This document shows positions 1-11,494 of a stretch of 64,000 bases of DNA, in pieces (positions within the stretch are counted from its first letter, which is position 1; the number at the start of each line of letters is the position of its first letter). A program made the position numbers and the translations under genes. The notes beneath the pieces are model-generated. The model was given only the letters and a program-made list of their open reading frames with translations, had not been told where the DNA came from and did no database searches. Source of the DNA: Didymella arachidicola (taxonomy: Eukaryota; Ascomycota; Dothideomycetes; Pleosporales; Didymellaceae); contig CM049986.1 of the NCBI GenBank assembly GCA_016630955.3, positions 2,294,001 through 2,358,000 of the forward strand, written 5' to 3'.

Positions 1-510
1 GCCCGTAAACGCATCTTGCAGTCGTCCCAATCTGCAAGTTTAGCCGACGTCGGCTTCGATCCTGCGATGCACTACCGTGGCCACGATGCTGGTTGGACGT
101 CTTTTTGGAATGAGATACGGGGCCTGACCACGGCGGTGAAGGGTAGGCCCCTATTTGTTGGAGTGTGGTCACTGTTCATGCGTGTCAGACACGAGGGCTG
201 CTGAGCATGCTGTGCGTGGGTGCAGGGCAGGTGGCTTGGCGGCTGGCGTCGTGGAGGTTCGGCGACGTTGGGCTATGGGAGGTGTGCATCGAGATGCGAA
301 TGGGACGCTTGCGTGGCGCGAGGACGCGCTGCCGCGGCAGGTCGAAGTCTACAGGATGTTGTCCATTATAATTTTGGACTAAATCAGAAGACCATGCTCA
401 AGGCCAGTGCAGATGCAAGTCATGGTGTCCTGCTCTTGTTGTACATTGATATGTACATTTAATAACATATTGTTCCAAATGCAAGCCTAATCGTACAACA
501 CGGCGACTGC
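1..510. other. Left-edge sequence, no gene assigned
   Basis: A reading frame is open from base 1 to a TGA at 202-204 and could be the cut-off end of an upstream gene. I recognise no domain in it and cannot fix an exon boundary. The rest is 3' flank of the mitochondrial ribosomal protein gene; I see no RNA gene or repeat. Confidence 0.3.
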
Positions 511-1783
511 CTAGTCGCTGAATTTTATGCTCCTGCCACCCTTTTGCCTGTGATCCTCGCCATCCCTGACCTCATCCATGTGTCTGGAGAACTCAGCGTC
601 AGCGTCGACCTCGGCTGGACTCGCAGCCACTTCGGCCTCTGACTCCTTGTCGCCCTCTTCCTTCCCATTTACCCTCAGACCCAGAGCGCCTCGGTAGGTG
701 ATGTGCCCTCTCGCCGCGGCCTCTAGGCGCTGTTTCTGACCTGCTTCGCCTGCACGGCCGAGAACACCAGCAATGACTTGGATGCAGCGTAGACTGGTGA
801 CTATTAGCTTTACCCGGGAGCGTGTTTCACAAGGTCTCACCTGTCGTCGTTTGCCGGAATAGGATATGTGACCCACGTAGGATCGGCATTTGTGTCAATG
901 ACGCCGATGGTAGGGATGTTGTTGAGCGCACACTCGTGCAGCAGGACATAGTTCTCGAGCGGGTTCAAACAAACCACGAGATCAGGACGCAGCACAGCGC
1001 GATCGTACAGCTGCTCCTCGAACCCTGGGACGTCCTTGTCGTGCTCGTTAACAACCTTGGTCTTGCAGCGGCCCAGGATCTGCTGGCCGTTTGTGATGCT
1101 TCCGGGGATCCAGCGCTCGAACAAGTGGCACCCTTTGGCCAGCTCGGCGGCGCGAGACACGGCGCGGTCTTGCCCTTCGCGAGTGCCTACGAACAAGACA
1201 ATGCCTCCTCTCCTCGAGACCTCCTGGACGACTTTGGCTGCGCGACGGAGGTGAGCGGCTATGACTTCAAGCGAGATGATGTGGATGCCCTGGCGAATGC
1301 CGTGGATGTAGCGCGCGTTTGCGGGGTTCCAGACAGACGTGACGTGGCCCTGGTGGGCTTCGGAGGCGAGGAGGAGCTCGAGGGTGACGTCGGCGGGGGA
1401 GGGTGGGTTTGTGAGGAGGGTGTGCGGTTGGTAGTGAGGCTCGACGGTAGCGCCCAGGTTGCTGAGCCGCTGCGACTGCTGCCTGTGCGCATGGTACTGC
1501 TCTGCGAGACTGGCAGTGGGCGGCGGCTGGGTGGCTGGGTCTGCTGCGGCGGGCTCAGGATTGTCCAGGCCCACGCCGGACCGCCATTCGCGCTGCCACA
1601 GCTCCTGGAAGTCCTTGGGCTTGTCGAGCCTGGGGTCCCAGACCTCGTATGTGTGTGTGGAGTAGCATCGGCGCGGGAGAGACGTGCGTGCGAGGGCGGC
1701 CGCTGTTCATCCAATTAGAGAGATGTAGATTGTTACCGCATATTTGACGTACCCCTCTGCGCGACAAGATGCCGGACAATCAT
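511..1783 (-). CDS. MRP4: Mitochondrial small-subunit ribosomal protein uS2m
   Basis: Predicted CDS is complement(join(511..793,841..1702,1753..1783)), 391 aa. The middle of the protein has the uS2 signature: a segment reading SVWNPANARYIHGIRQGIHI, then the VLFVGTREGQ stretch and ERWIPGSITN. The last exon gives the typical C-terminal SLR-IQ-IAGVLGRAGE block, which joins in frame only if the 47-bp intron 794-840 is removed. The large exon has no in-frame ATG. A 31-nt first exon joined through a 50-bp GTACGT...AG intron (1703-1752) supplies MIVRHLVAQR, an arginine-rich, acid-free start that fits a mitochondrial presequence. The role in the mitoribosome small subunit is family knowledge. A charged, low-complexity tail (about 60 residues, Glu/Asp rich) follows the conserved domain. 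The gene is divergent from WC-1. Exon 1 is the least certain part. Confidence 0.88.
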
Positions 1784-2619
1784 GGTGGTGGTGCTGCTGC
1801 TGCTCGCCATGTCTGCGCGCCGGTCGTGCCTGCCGCAAAAGTTCCAAAGTTCGGGCAATGCTTGGCGCTGTCCTCGCGAGGCAGGCGCGCCCCGTTTTCC
1901 GCGGAAGGCACGTCCCACGCACCGGGCAGCCACCGATGACACGCGCTGTCGTTGTCGCTGGGTCACGTCGCGCCCCAGGGCCGCAGAGCCACAGGCCCAA
2001 ACCCCAGGCGTGTCACAGGCGCGCAGCTCCAAGGGCCGCCGCAGCATGGCCTGATCTCGAGGCTCTGGCTGCGTTCCCGCCCGCCCCGAGCAGCATGGCA
2101 TTCTGCATTCCGCATGCACTCGAGCATTCCGGGCCTAGCGAGCGCTTCCCACATTGCCCACACTTCCCCACCCTGCGCGCCTCCAGGCGCGATGCGTGAT
2201 GCGTGATGCGTGCATGCGGTGCCTGTGGTGATGCTGTGCTGCTGCTGCCGCCCCACGGCTGCGGGTATTCTTTCTTTTCGCCTTGCCCGTAGCTAGCGGC
2301 GTCCGCTTCTGCGTCCAAGCAGGATCTCTTAGCTCGCAGTCTAGGACGATCACCCATACGCCAGCTCCGGCCTGCGTGTAGTCTCTGTAGGTAGTGTCCA
2401 TAGTGTCTGCAGGGAGCCGCGGCACGCTCTCTCGTCCTGGATGTCGCTTGCAGTGCTCTTCACCTCCACCACCCTCCACTGCCCTTCCCCCTACCCCGTC
2501 CTCCTGCCGCGACGGCTGCAACGCCCGTCACCCGCCCATCGATGACCACGCCCCGGCGCCGCTAGCTACCACCACACCAGGCCCTGCCCCCGCGCGCAGC
2601 CTCTGGGTGCCAGCCCAGC
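1784..2619. other. Divergent promoter region between MRP4 and WC-1
   Basis: An 836-bp GC-rich interval between two divergent start codons; both promoters must lie here. It holds a small tandem run of the heptamer GATGCGT (three copies at about 2192-2213). The short ORFs on both strands lack any recognisable domain and are read as 5' UTR or chance frames. Confidence 0.5.
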
Positions 2620-5600
2620 ATGAACGGCTACCCCTACTCGTCCCAGCCCTACGCGGACGGGGCGAGCAACGGCGGCAGCCTGATGGACCTCAGCGGCGGC
2701 GACCTGAGCGCCTACGGCCCTGGCGACACCGAGGGGCAGTCGCTCGATGACATTGTCTCGCAGAACGACAAAGCGAACCGCCGCCAGAGCATGCCCGTGT
2801 ACGCTCGCCAGCCCCAGCAGCTGCACCAGCAGCAGCCCTTGCACATGACCAGCCCGACGCGCAGCATGTCCATGATGAATTTTGGCGACCCCAACGGTGG
2901 CTCCATGGACGACTTCGCTTTTGACATGTCTGGCCAGGGCATGGGCAACATGATGCGCAACAGCTTCCCCAGACCCACCCCAGACATGCAGCCCGGCGCA
3001 GATCTCGCCATCAAGACCCAGTTCAACAATGCCGCCTCGCCCTTCTCGACCATGGCCGCCCCCGGCTCCAACTACGCCTCGCCCATCCACGCGAGCGCCG
3101 ACCTCGACCTGGGCATGAGCCCGTACCCCAACGCCATGAACATGTCGCTGGACATGGACGACTCGCTCAACAGCATGATGCAATCCGACATGAACATGTT
3201 TGGCAACGCCCAGTTCAACCCCCAGATGCTGGACTCGCCCATTAATGACAACTCCAACTCCACGCCCATCAACCAGGGGAACAACTTCATCGGACCCCTG
3301 CCTGCCCCCCAAAGAGGGTCGAATGTGGTTGGGCAGCATCAATTTGGAGGCATGACGCCTCAGGGCGGCCAAAATCAGAACCAGAGCCAGGGCCAGAATC
3401 AGAACCGCGGCCACTTCAAGAGCCCATCAATGAGCAACACGCCCGACGGCCGATCTGGTCCGTCTCTGCCCAGCCGTCAGAATAGCCACGGCCAGCAGGA
3501 TCAGAGCAGATTGAGCCAGGACCAGAATCAGCACAATCAACGTCCTGATACCAACAACGCCAATAGCGCTACCCAGCTGAGTCTGGCTTCGCTCGAGAAC
3601 CAGCGGCCAATAGCACAGGATCCGACAGAGGATATCCCACATGACAAGCTGGACCGCATCAAGAACCTAAAGTTGCCATGGCAGGAGCCGCCAGGTGGAT
3701 TTCCTTCATCGATGCGCGCCAAGCCTCACATGCAGACACAGTTCAAGAACGCCTACTCGTCGTCTGGTTTCGACATGCTTGGCGTTCTTATGCGAGTGGC
3801 AACGCGACCAAATCCGCAGATTGACATTGGCTCGGTGGACTTGTCGTGTGCTTTCGTCGTGTGCGACGCTGACATGGATGACATCCCAATCGTCTACTGC
3901 TCTGAAAACTTCGAACGTTTGACTGGTTACACAAGGCACATGATCTTGGGCAGGAATTGTCGATTCCTCCAGTCGCCTGACGGCAAGGTCGAGCCCGGCA
4001 TCAAGCGTAACTACGTTGACGACGACTCGGTGCTTTATCTCAAAAATACCATCAGCGCAGTGACTGAAGCACAGATCAGTCTGATCAACTACAGAAGAGG
4101 AGGGCAGCCGTTCATGAACCTTCTCACCATGATCCCAATCTCATGGGAACCGGGTGGAAAGGTAAAGTTCTTCGTTGGCTTCCAGGTCGATCTTGTCGAG
4201 CAGCCTGGTGCAATGACGAACAAGAATGCAGGTAAGATTTGCTCTTCTCTTTGTACTCATTGTGAACTGACTTTAGACAAGATGGTTCATACAGAGTCAA
4301 CTACCAACGCGGCATGGGTATGCCTAGCTACGTCTTCAATGATGCCTCGAAACCACAACCAGAACAAGGTCAGACTATATCCAAGGACGAGGTCTCCAAC
4401 GTACTGGCCTCCTACAGTGGCTCGGGCGACTCTGAAATCACACGGCGCATTTGGGACAAGGTTCTCCTCGAAAATACGGATGATGTTGTACATGTTCTGT
4501 CATTGAAAGGACTGTTTATGTATCTGTCGCCATCCAGCAACCGGATCCTTGAGTACGATCCAAGCGAGCTTGTTGGAACCGCACTTTCTTCTGTTTGCCA
4601 TCCTAGCGACATCGTCCCGGTCACGAGAGAGCTCAAAGAAACTACCAACGGGGGTTCGGTCAACGTAGTTTTCCGTATCCGGAGGAAGAAGAGCGGATAT
4701 ATGTGGTTCGAGGGTCACGGCTCATTGCACACCGAACAGGGCAAGGGGCGCAAGTGTATCATTCTTGTCGGCCGCGAACGCCCAGTCTACACCTTGAGCA
4801 AGAGCATCGTCCGCGAATCTGGAGGCATTGGTGACAACGAGTTATGGACAAAGATGTCGACCTCCGGAATGTTCCTGTTCGTTTCGTCGAACGTGCGCCA
4901 ATTACTGGATCGGCAACCTGAGGAACTCGTGGGTACAAGTATGCAGACACTCATGCGCCAGGACTCTAAATTGAACTTTGGCCGGATACTGGAGCTTGTG
5001 AGAGGCGGAAGAAAGGGAGAAGTCACGCACGAGATGATCAATAAGAGGGGGCAGGTACTGCAGGCTTTCACTACGATGTACCCTGGAGATGCCACGGAAG
5101 GTCATAAACCAACTTTCATTGTCGGTCAAACCCGACTCCTCAAGTACTCGAGGAACAGCAACGGCCAACGACCTTCGATCTACCAGACAAAGGAGCACAA
5201 CTCGCAGAGCTCGGTACAACCACGATACAGCAGTGGTTCGCCAATGCCTGCATCCATGCCTACATCGCTGTCTGGCACTACTGGCTCCATGGTTGCTTCG
5301 CCAAACCCACACTTCAATACCACGGAGGCGCATGGTACTACCTTCGCCGGCCACAATGGGCTGACGATTGGTCACCAAGACCAGAGCTTGGCATCGGACG
5401 ACAATGTGTTTGACGAGTTGAAAACCACAAGAAGTACGAGTTGGCAATACGAGCTTCGGCAAATGGAAAAGCGCAACAGGTATCTGGCCGAGGAGGTGCA
5501 GAGCTTACTGGCAGCAAAGAAGAAGAGGAAGCGCAGAAAGGGTGCTGGGCAAATGCAGAAAGATTGCGCCAATTGCCACACAAGGACTACGCCCGAGTGG

Positions 5601-5979
5601 CGGAGAGGTCCGTCTGGTAACCGGGACCTGTGTAACTCGTGTGGATTACGGTGGGCCAAACAGGTGTGTCACTCGGCTTACTCCACCTTCACAGACATGA
5701 CTAATTCCCCTTTAGCAAGGTCGTGTGTCACCCCGTACATCCTCCGCAGCGAGTGACAAGAGCAAGAAGAGCAATGCTTCGCCCCGGCACATGCAGAACG
5801 TCCAGTCTATCATACCCGAGACCGGTCAGCCATCCTCGAATCTGTCGACACTCGCGCCATCCTCGAAGCGTACGCCCGAACACGCGGGCATGGAAGGCCA
5901 TCATGCCGCCAAGCATGCACGTGCTGAGGTTCCGACTTCTCAGGGCTTCATACCACCACCCAAGATTGACGAGGAGTAG
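2620..5979 (+). CDS. wc-1: White Collar-1 blue-light receptor / GATA transcription factor
   Basis: CDS join(2620..4231,4282..5663,5716..5979), 1085 aa; the 50- and 52-bp introns are fixed by restoring the conserved PAS and zinc-finger frames. The N-terminal ~370 residues are low-complexity, Met/Gln/Asn rich. Next comes a LOV (PAS) domain with GRNCRFLQ; Cys447 in this motif is the residue that forms the flavin photoadduct in this family. Two further PAS domains follow (roughly residues 560-790). Near the end is a basic stretch (KKKRKRRK), likely a nuclear signal, then one GATA-type zinc finger C-x2-C-x18-C-x2-C starting at Cys966. In known fungi WC-1 pairs with WC-2 to drive light-induced transcription and the clock. 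All diagnostic residues are present, so it should be a functional photoreceptor. The second intron lies immediately after the zinc finger. Confidence 0.96.
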
Positions 5980-7913
5980 ATGCGTCATTTGCCTTCTTCC
6001 ACCTTTCTGTTCCTTTGGGTCCCAATGTTTTTAGATCTTGACGATACCCCAGCACTTTTCTTCGCCATATTTCCTTCAACTAAGCGGCTTTCGTGCTACG
6101 ATCATCTTAGCGAGCCTTCACTCCACTTACGACTCTATTGGTTTTCTAGACAAGCGAGGAGTGATCCCTACAGCTTCTCGGCAGGATTTGGACAATGTTG
6201 GGCGGCATTTGTGTAGATGTCATGTCTTCCAGCGACAGCGAAAGTGTACATATATATATATTAAGGGCAGGGTCTGAGCGTATCAGATCAATCGAATGAA
6301 TGAGCGGTATCTAGCAGACAAACCCACTTGCCTCCACTGAACGTGCACAGTCACGACGTGTCCATCTGAGATCAAGCGTCAGCTCATCCTGGACCCAGTG
6401 CAGCAACGCTCAGATGATGATCCCCTGGTAGCACGTCGCTAATCGGCAATGATGTGCGAATGGATGCTCGTTGCGGACATCCCTTAGTGTTGAAGAAATC
6501 CTCTGCAATCCTTTGCGTGCTCTTTTGGTGTTTTCAGCTTTTCGTCGATCGAGTACGAGCTCTTTGACGTGCAGGCATGCTGCCTGCCACGCATGGTAGC
6601 AGATCATACCTGCATAATCCTTGCAAGTTGCAGATGGAGCATTCCACGCGCATCCGGTGCACTGATGAATAAACGGGCTGGTTGCCTCGAGCAGTAACTC
6701 GCGCTCGTACTTTGTAGCTCTGCAGATTGAGTCACTTGCATGGTCATATCCGGTCACCTGGTAAACTTTGTAAAAGTCGATATGCGCTCGAGCCTCGAGC
6801 GTTCGCAAACCTTAGCGGAAATCTTGCCGGCGTGGAGCACGGGTGTGAGATGTGTGGATAGGCCAAGGCGGTGGGAGTGGGGTGTGGCATCGCAGGAGTT
6901 TGTTCTACTCTGATGACGAGATCGGAGTGCGTTGGACGGAGGCGGTCTGGTGTGGAGGGTAGGGGCCAAGAAAGATGTCGTGAATCTTGAGAACACAATG
7001 GGCCGGACAAGTGCGCGTCTTCGTGAGTCGCTTGGTAGGATTAGGAGCTGCAATAGCACCAAGAGCCATAGCGTGTGATTCCTTCAAGGCACCTTTGCAA
7101 CATCGTCTTCGCTCGGTTCCCTCGGATGTGCTTGCAACAATCACAGTGTAATCATGGCCTGACTTATACTTCGACCACTGTATCAGAGCAACACAACGTC
7201 ACCCATCGTCGATTGCAAGTGTGAAGCGCGCTGTACAGAGCCATGACCGAAGATTGGCCAAGGATCACCTGTGCGCGTGCGGACAGGGCTGATGAGGATT
7301 GCGGCACAGGGTGAGGTTCCACAAAATTTACTGCGTCATCCTTGCTGTCATGAATCGGTGCGTAAGCGCAGGTACGGAGTCTCGGACTCATCGCACCTGC
7401 AGAGCAACCAAGTAACGGTACAAACTGTATGCGCGAAACCGCCAAGCTGAACGCCTTCACGCTTCCAATCATCGCGCTCCATGATCAGCGTCGACTTTGG
7501 AAAGTTTCGGCATACCGTTGGCGCCCAAGCTCCTACCTTCGCGGAAATCATGCCGCTGCCCTGTTGCAGGATGCAGCTCGGCCTCGATGCCCATACGAAC
7601 TGATCGCCGTCAGGCATCGTGACCTTGGATTCACTCTCCTTTCGCAATTCTCACCCGCTGGTGACTGATACCCGGGTACACCCTCGTTTCTGTATATGAC
7701 CAAGCCGACTAGCACGTCTCCTTTCTTTTGTTTATTTGCGAGACACACGGCGACTCTGCTGCGACACTGAGCTTAGGTAGCCGAGAAACGTGCGAAGACA
7801 AGCAGCCGCACGAACGCGTGACCACAAGCTCTGAGAGCACAACTAGAGATTTCCAGACCAGAGTACAGCCCGCAAAATTTGGAGTGCGCCATTGCGACAG
7901 CAGAGATACCATA
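5980..7913. other. Intergenic, no gene seen
   Basis: A 1.9-kb interval after the WC-1 stop. It should hold the WC-1 3' UTR, with a short TA microsatellite near 6249, and the promoter of the Ras-like gene. Several ORFs under 135 aa occur on both strands, but none shows a domain, repeated composition or convincing splice structure. Confidence 0.5.
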
Positions 7914-8687
7914 ATGGAAGAACAAGACCGCATCACGATAACCATCTGCGGCGACGGTGGATGCGGTACGCTCAAGTTTGGTCCACGCTCATACCGCACA
8001 CTCACAATCCCCCAGGAAAGAGCTCTATAACACTCCGCTTGGTTCGCTCAGAATGGACATCAGAGTATGATTCTCTCCCTTCCTCCACATGTCGCTGCTC
8101 ACACGCCCAGCTACGATCCCACAATCGAAGACTCCTACTCCGTCACCCGCGCCGTCGACGGCCACTCGTATTATCTGATGCTCACCGACACTGCCGGTCA
8201 GGAGGAATATCGTGGGCTTTGGGCTGCCTCGAACCTCCAGTCTGATGCCTTCCTGCTCGTGTACGACATCACATCGCCCAACTCGCTCGACGCGCTAGAA
8301 TACTTCATGGAGATGATCGACATGGAGACGGAGAACCGGCTGGACAACGGCAAAGTCCCACCCGTCAAGATCGTGGCAGGAAATAAATGCGACTTGCAGA
8401 GCATGCGGGCGATTGAAGCCAAGAAGGGGCTCGAGTGGGCGAGGAAAAGAGGCTGTGGGTTCATGGAGACGAGTGCGCGCGAGATGGTCAACATTGAGGA
8501 GACTTTTGCATTGCTGGTCAGGAGGGTGGTCGAGGCGAGGGCGAATGCCGGCAGAGGAGGTGCTGGGGCAATGTCACACCCTCAGACACCGAAGCTGCCG
8601 CCGGCAGGAGAGAAGGCTACACGGCAGCAGGACGCAGGGGACGACGAAGACAAACAGAGCTTTTGGAGTAAGCTGAAGTGCTGGTAG
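7914..8687 (+). CDS. Ras-family small GTPase
   Basis: CDS join(7914..7965,8016..8064,8111..8687), 225 aa. The two introns (50 and 46 bp) fall inside the P-loop and before the switch I region; removing them restores GDGGCGKSS (G1) and YDPTIEDSY (effector region), in frame with DTAGQEEY (G3), GNKCD (G4) and ETSA (G5). All GTP-binding motifs are therefore intact. The effector sequence is Ras-like rather than Rho- or Rab-like. The C-terminal extension is rich in Gly, Ala, Pro and charged residues and ends KLKCW, so no CaaX box is visible. It could be an unprenylated Ras-like protein, or a last exon could be missed. I cannot tell which Ras subfamily (Ras, Rsr1/Krev or other) it belongs to. It converges on the carrier gene. 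Confidence 0.87.
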
Positions 8688-9148
8688 ACCGCATGTGTCG
8701 AAGAGGATATGGGAATAGGGCAGGCACGACTGGATGCGTATGTTGGGTTGGCTGCGATTGTGTACTATATATACCCGGTGGACGCACTCTTTGGGCTTTT
8801 CTTATGTACATTGGTGGGGATCGCTGGAAGGATGTCGTGTGGACTGACATGATATTAGAGCGTAATATGGTACGTGGGACTATTCAAAATGACTTCGGCT
8901 CCATTGTCGAGCGTTGGCTAGATACATGGCCACTATGCATGAGCTGCGCAGTGATTCATGAATCTTGTGCTTCATCCTGGCGCCGAATGAAATATGTCTC
9001 TATGCTTCGGCCTTATTTGGCTGCTTCAGCTCTATCTCGTAGTCCTTCTTGATTCCAGGTAGCTCTCAGATCTTGATGACAGGTATTTCACCTGGGAACG
9101 CAGTTCCACCTCTCGAAATCTAATTACCAATCACCTCCCGCTTCCCCA
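8688..9148. other. Convergent 3' intergenic region
   Basis: 461 bp between the stops of the convergent Ras-like and carrier genes. Expected to hold both 3' UTRs; nothing else recognised. Confidence 0.5.
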
Positions 9149-10066
9149 CTAGCTGATCAAGCGCATCGTCACCTCGACCGTGGCAAAGGTTCCGGCGCTG
9201 ACCGGCATAGCCCTCAGCAGCGTCGGCCCAATACCCTTCCAGAAACCCCTTGCACCCTCCTGAGCCCACACCTTGGCAAAGCAATCGCGCATACTCTTGT
9301 ACTTCTGATCCTTTCCGAATCCATCGCTCTGCATCTTGCTCTTGATGACATCAAAGGGGTAACTGCTGAGCCACAGCATTTCTCCTGCAAGGCCACCGTA
9401 CGCGGCAACCTTCAGTGTCGAGATATCTTCGCGCTTGATGTTGTTGCGCCTCGCGTCCGCGTTCATCAAGTACTCAAACGTCGTGAACCACACTCCGTAC
9501 GCCTGCGCTTCGCGAAGGAATGTCACAGCTGTTCCACGATACACGCCACCCAGCACGCCCTGGTGTGCGGAGAGCTTGCGTACGCAGTCGATCGGGCCAT
9601 TGTACAACCGGGCTGCGCCGCTGGGCTGTGTCTGGAGACGGATACGGATGTGCTCAATGGGCGAGGATAGTGCCGTGTTTGCAATACCGGCAAAAGCGCC
9701 GGCAGCATAGTACTGCGAGTAGGAGAGTGCGGAGTTACCGGTCTTTGCCTTGTTCTGCTCTTCGAAGTAGCGGCGGGCAAAGTTGAAACCACCGAATTGG
9801 ACCGATACGCAGGCTCCGATTCCGATGAGCGGTGTGAGCGTTCCCTTGTAGAATGCGAGCGCGCCTTCGTTCTTGTAGATACTTGTCGCGGCGTGGAGCG
9901 CGCCAGAGTATTGGCTTGTGGTTTGTAACCGCACCTTGACGATGTCGAAAGGTTGGCCGAGAAGCACTTGTGCTACGCCTCCTACGGCGCCTGCGAATAG
10001 GTCCTTTGCTACCTTACCTGACCCAGAATCGAGGTGCTCTTCTTCCTGTTCGACCTTGGAAACCAT
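9149..10066 (-). CDS. YMC1: Mitochondrial carrier family protein, YMC1-like
   Basis: Single-exon 305-aa protein with the three-fold solute-carrier architecture. Each ~100-residue repeat carries a P-x-[DE]-x-[IV]-[KR]-x-[KR] signature: QPFDIVKVRLQ near residue 38, SPIEHIRIRLQ near 135 and YPFDVIKSKMQ near 237. The family sits in the mitochondrial inner membrane. The second signature, PIEHIRIRLQ, is what I associate with the Ymc1/Ymc2 group (amino-acid or organic-acid exchange) rather than with carnitine or ADP/ATP carriers; the substrate is not determined by the sequence here. Length is normal and no intron is needed. The start at 10066 precedes a short acidic N-terminus. Confidence 0.9.
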   Translation of the reverse strand: MVSKVEQEEEHLDSGSGKVAKDLFAGAVGGVAQVLLGQPFDIVKVRLQTTSQYSGALHAATSIYKNEGALAFYKGTLTPLIGIGACVSVQFGGFNFARRYFEEQNKAKTGNSALSYSQYYAAGAFAGIANTALSSPIEHIRIRLQTQPSGAARLYNGPIDCVRKLSAHQGVLGGVYRGTAVTFLREAQAYGVWFTTFEYLMNADARRNNIKREDISTLKVAAYGGLAGEMLWLSSYPFDVIKSKMQSDGFGKDQKYKSMRDCFAKVWAQEGARGFWKGIGPTLLRAMPVSAGTFATVEVTMRLIS

Positions 10067-11414
10067 TCTGGCGCGTCTTTCGATGTCTTGATATTTCTTC
10101 TCCGCTATCGGTCCCAGGTTCCAACTCTTATCAATCTCACACGGCCCAGCGGAGCCCTCTCAATCGGTATTCTCTTTGACTTCAGTGTTTAGTTCCCCAG
10201 GTTGCAATTGACGTGTCGAGGAATCCTCGAATTTGATGTTCTGGGATCTTTCCGCCTGAGGTGCTGAAGATACCGTCGCGATGCGATAGTTCGGGAAACT
10301 ATCGAAATTCACCAATGATGATTGCGTGCTTGACGCACAGACGCGGTTGACGCGAGGATAAGGAATCGCATGCCTTGATGAGGCTGCATTTCCCACGCCT
10401 GCGCTGGCCTAGTCTTTCCGTCGCACAATTACAGCCATTATCAACCACAGTTTCAACCTGGCAGCTCGATATAAGTGTTGGAGCAGAATCAGTATTGCCA
10501 CGCGGCCTCGCCCTTATCATGTTTTTCCACACCACACCGTTACCATAGGTATAGATGACTCCCTTGAATCTGCTGTGATGCAAGGCTGGCATCTGTTTGA
10601 CTTGTGATTAAGAAATGCTGGGCTGTTGACAAGGTTGTGTCGCGGTTGACTTCTTAAGCGTATTATAGTGAGTGCCGGGATGGGCACTCGCATGGTGCCC
10701 AGATTGGTGTTTTCTCTTGCGACTACCTATGGTAGATCACTCGATCAGAAACCCTGCGGCTGCGCAAGTTCAAGATGAAGCTGCACCGATACATGCACAA
10801 GCTGCCATGCTTCTACCACAAGTCTAGCTGGGGGCTCACGCCGGCATCGAATTAACAGGTTGATACTCGATACCATATGCCACAGCCGTCATAGAAATCT
10901 CTGTACCTGAGTACCTCCACCGTCCTATGCGCCACGAACGGCCCAACGGCATGTCCTACTGCGAGAGCGGTAGCATATGACCTGGATAGCACTCGGTGGG
11001 GTCACAGAAGAGCAGGCACCTGTGGAGATTGAAGATGAAGTGTTATGGTATTATGCCCGTAGGAGCAGCTTCACGACGGCGATACTGTGCCATCCGCTCC
11101 GCGAGCAGACACCCGCTCTGTTGGTAGGGATATAGCGATCTCAAGATGATTGCACTCGTGGATCCTAGTGTGAGGACGAAATGCTCAAGCCCTCGATGCA
11201 GGAGGCTGACGAAAGTAGTCAGAAATAGATCTGCTGCGGTCACGTTCAGGCATGGTCGATGGTAAGGGTCACCCTTTCCACATCTCTCCGCTCTCCGCAC
11301 TGAAGATGCAACGCACCATAGCTGTTCTCAGCTGTTAACGCAAGTGCAGCAATCTTACGATTACGAAGGGATTGCTCTTCGTGTGAAGAGCTTTCTGCCG
11401 GTTGGGATTGGCCC
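10067..11414. other. Intergenic, ends at transposon-nest boundary
   Basis: 1.35 kb between the carrier start and the left edge of the nest. Only short unrecognised ORFs; no tRNA-like or repeated structure found. Base composition looks like unique host DNA up to the TA at 11415-11416. Confidence 0.5.
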
Positions 11415-11494
11415 TAACGTAGTTCACATGCGAGCGAGCCAACCTAAGCGAGCGAGCTACCCTTACTAACATTGCGTGTCTTACATATCTCTTA

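Noticed and set aside
1..204. Frame open from base 1 to TGA 202-204 as a partial CDS
   Set aside because: Only 67 codons visible, no domain, and a possible splice donor inside; cannot be told from chance.
2566..3414. 282-aa minus-strand ORF opposite WC-1
   Set aside because: Val/His/Gly-rich translation produced by the repetitive GC-rich codons of the WC-1 N-terminus; no motif.
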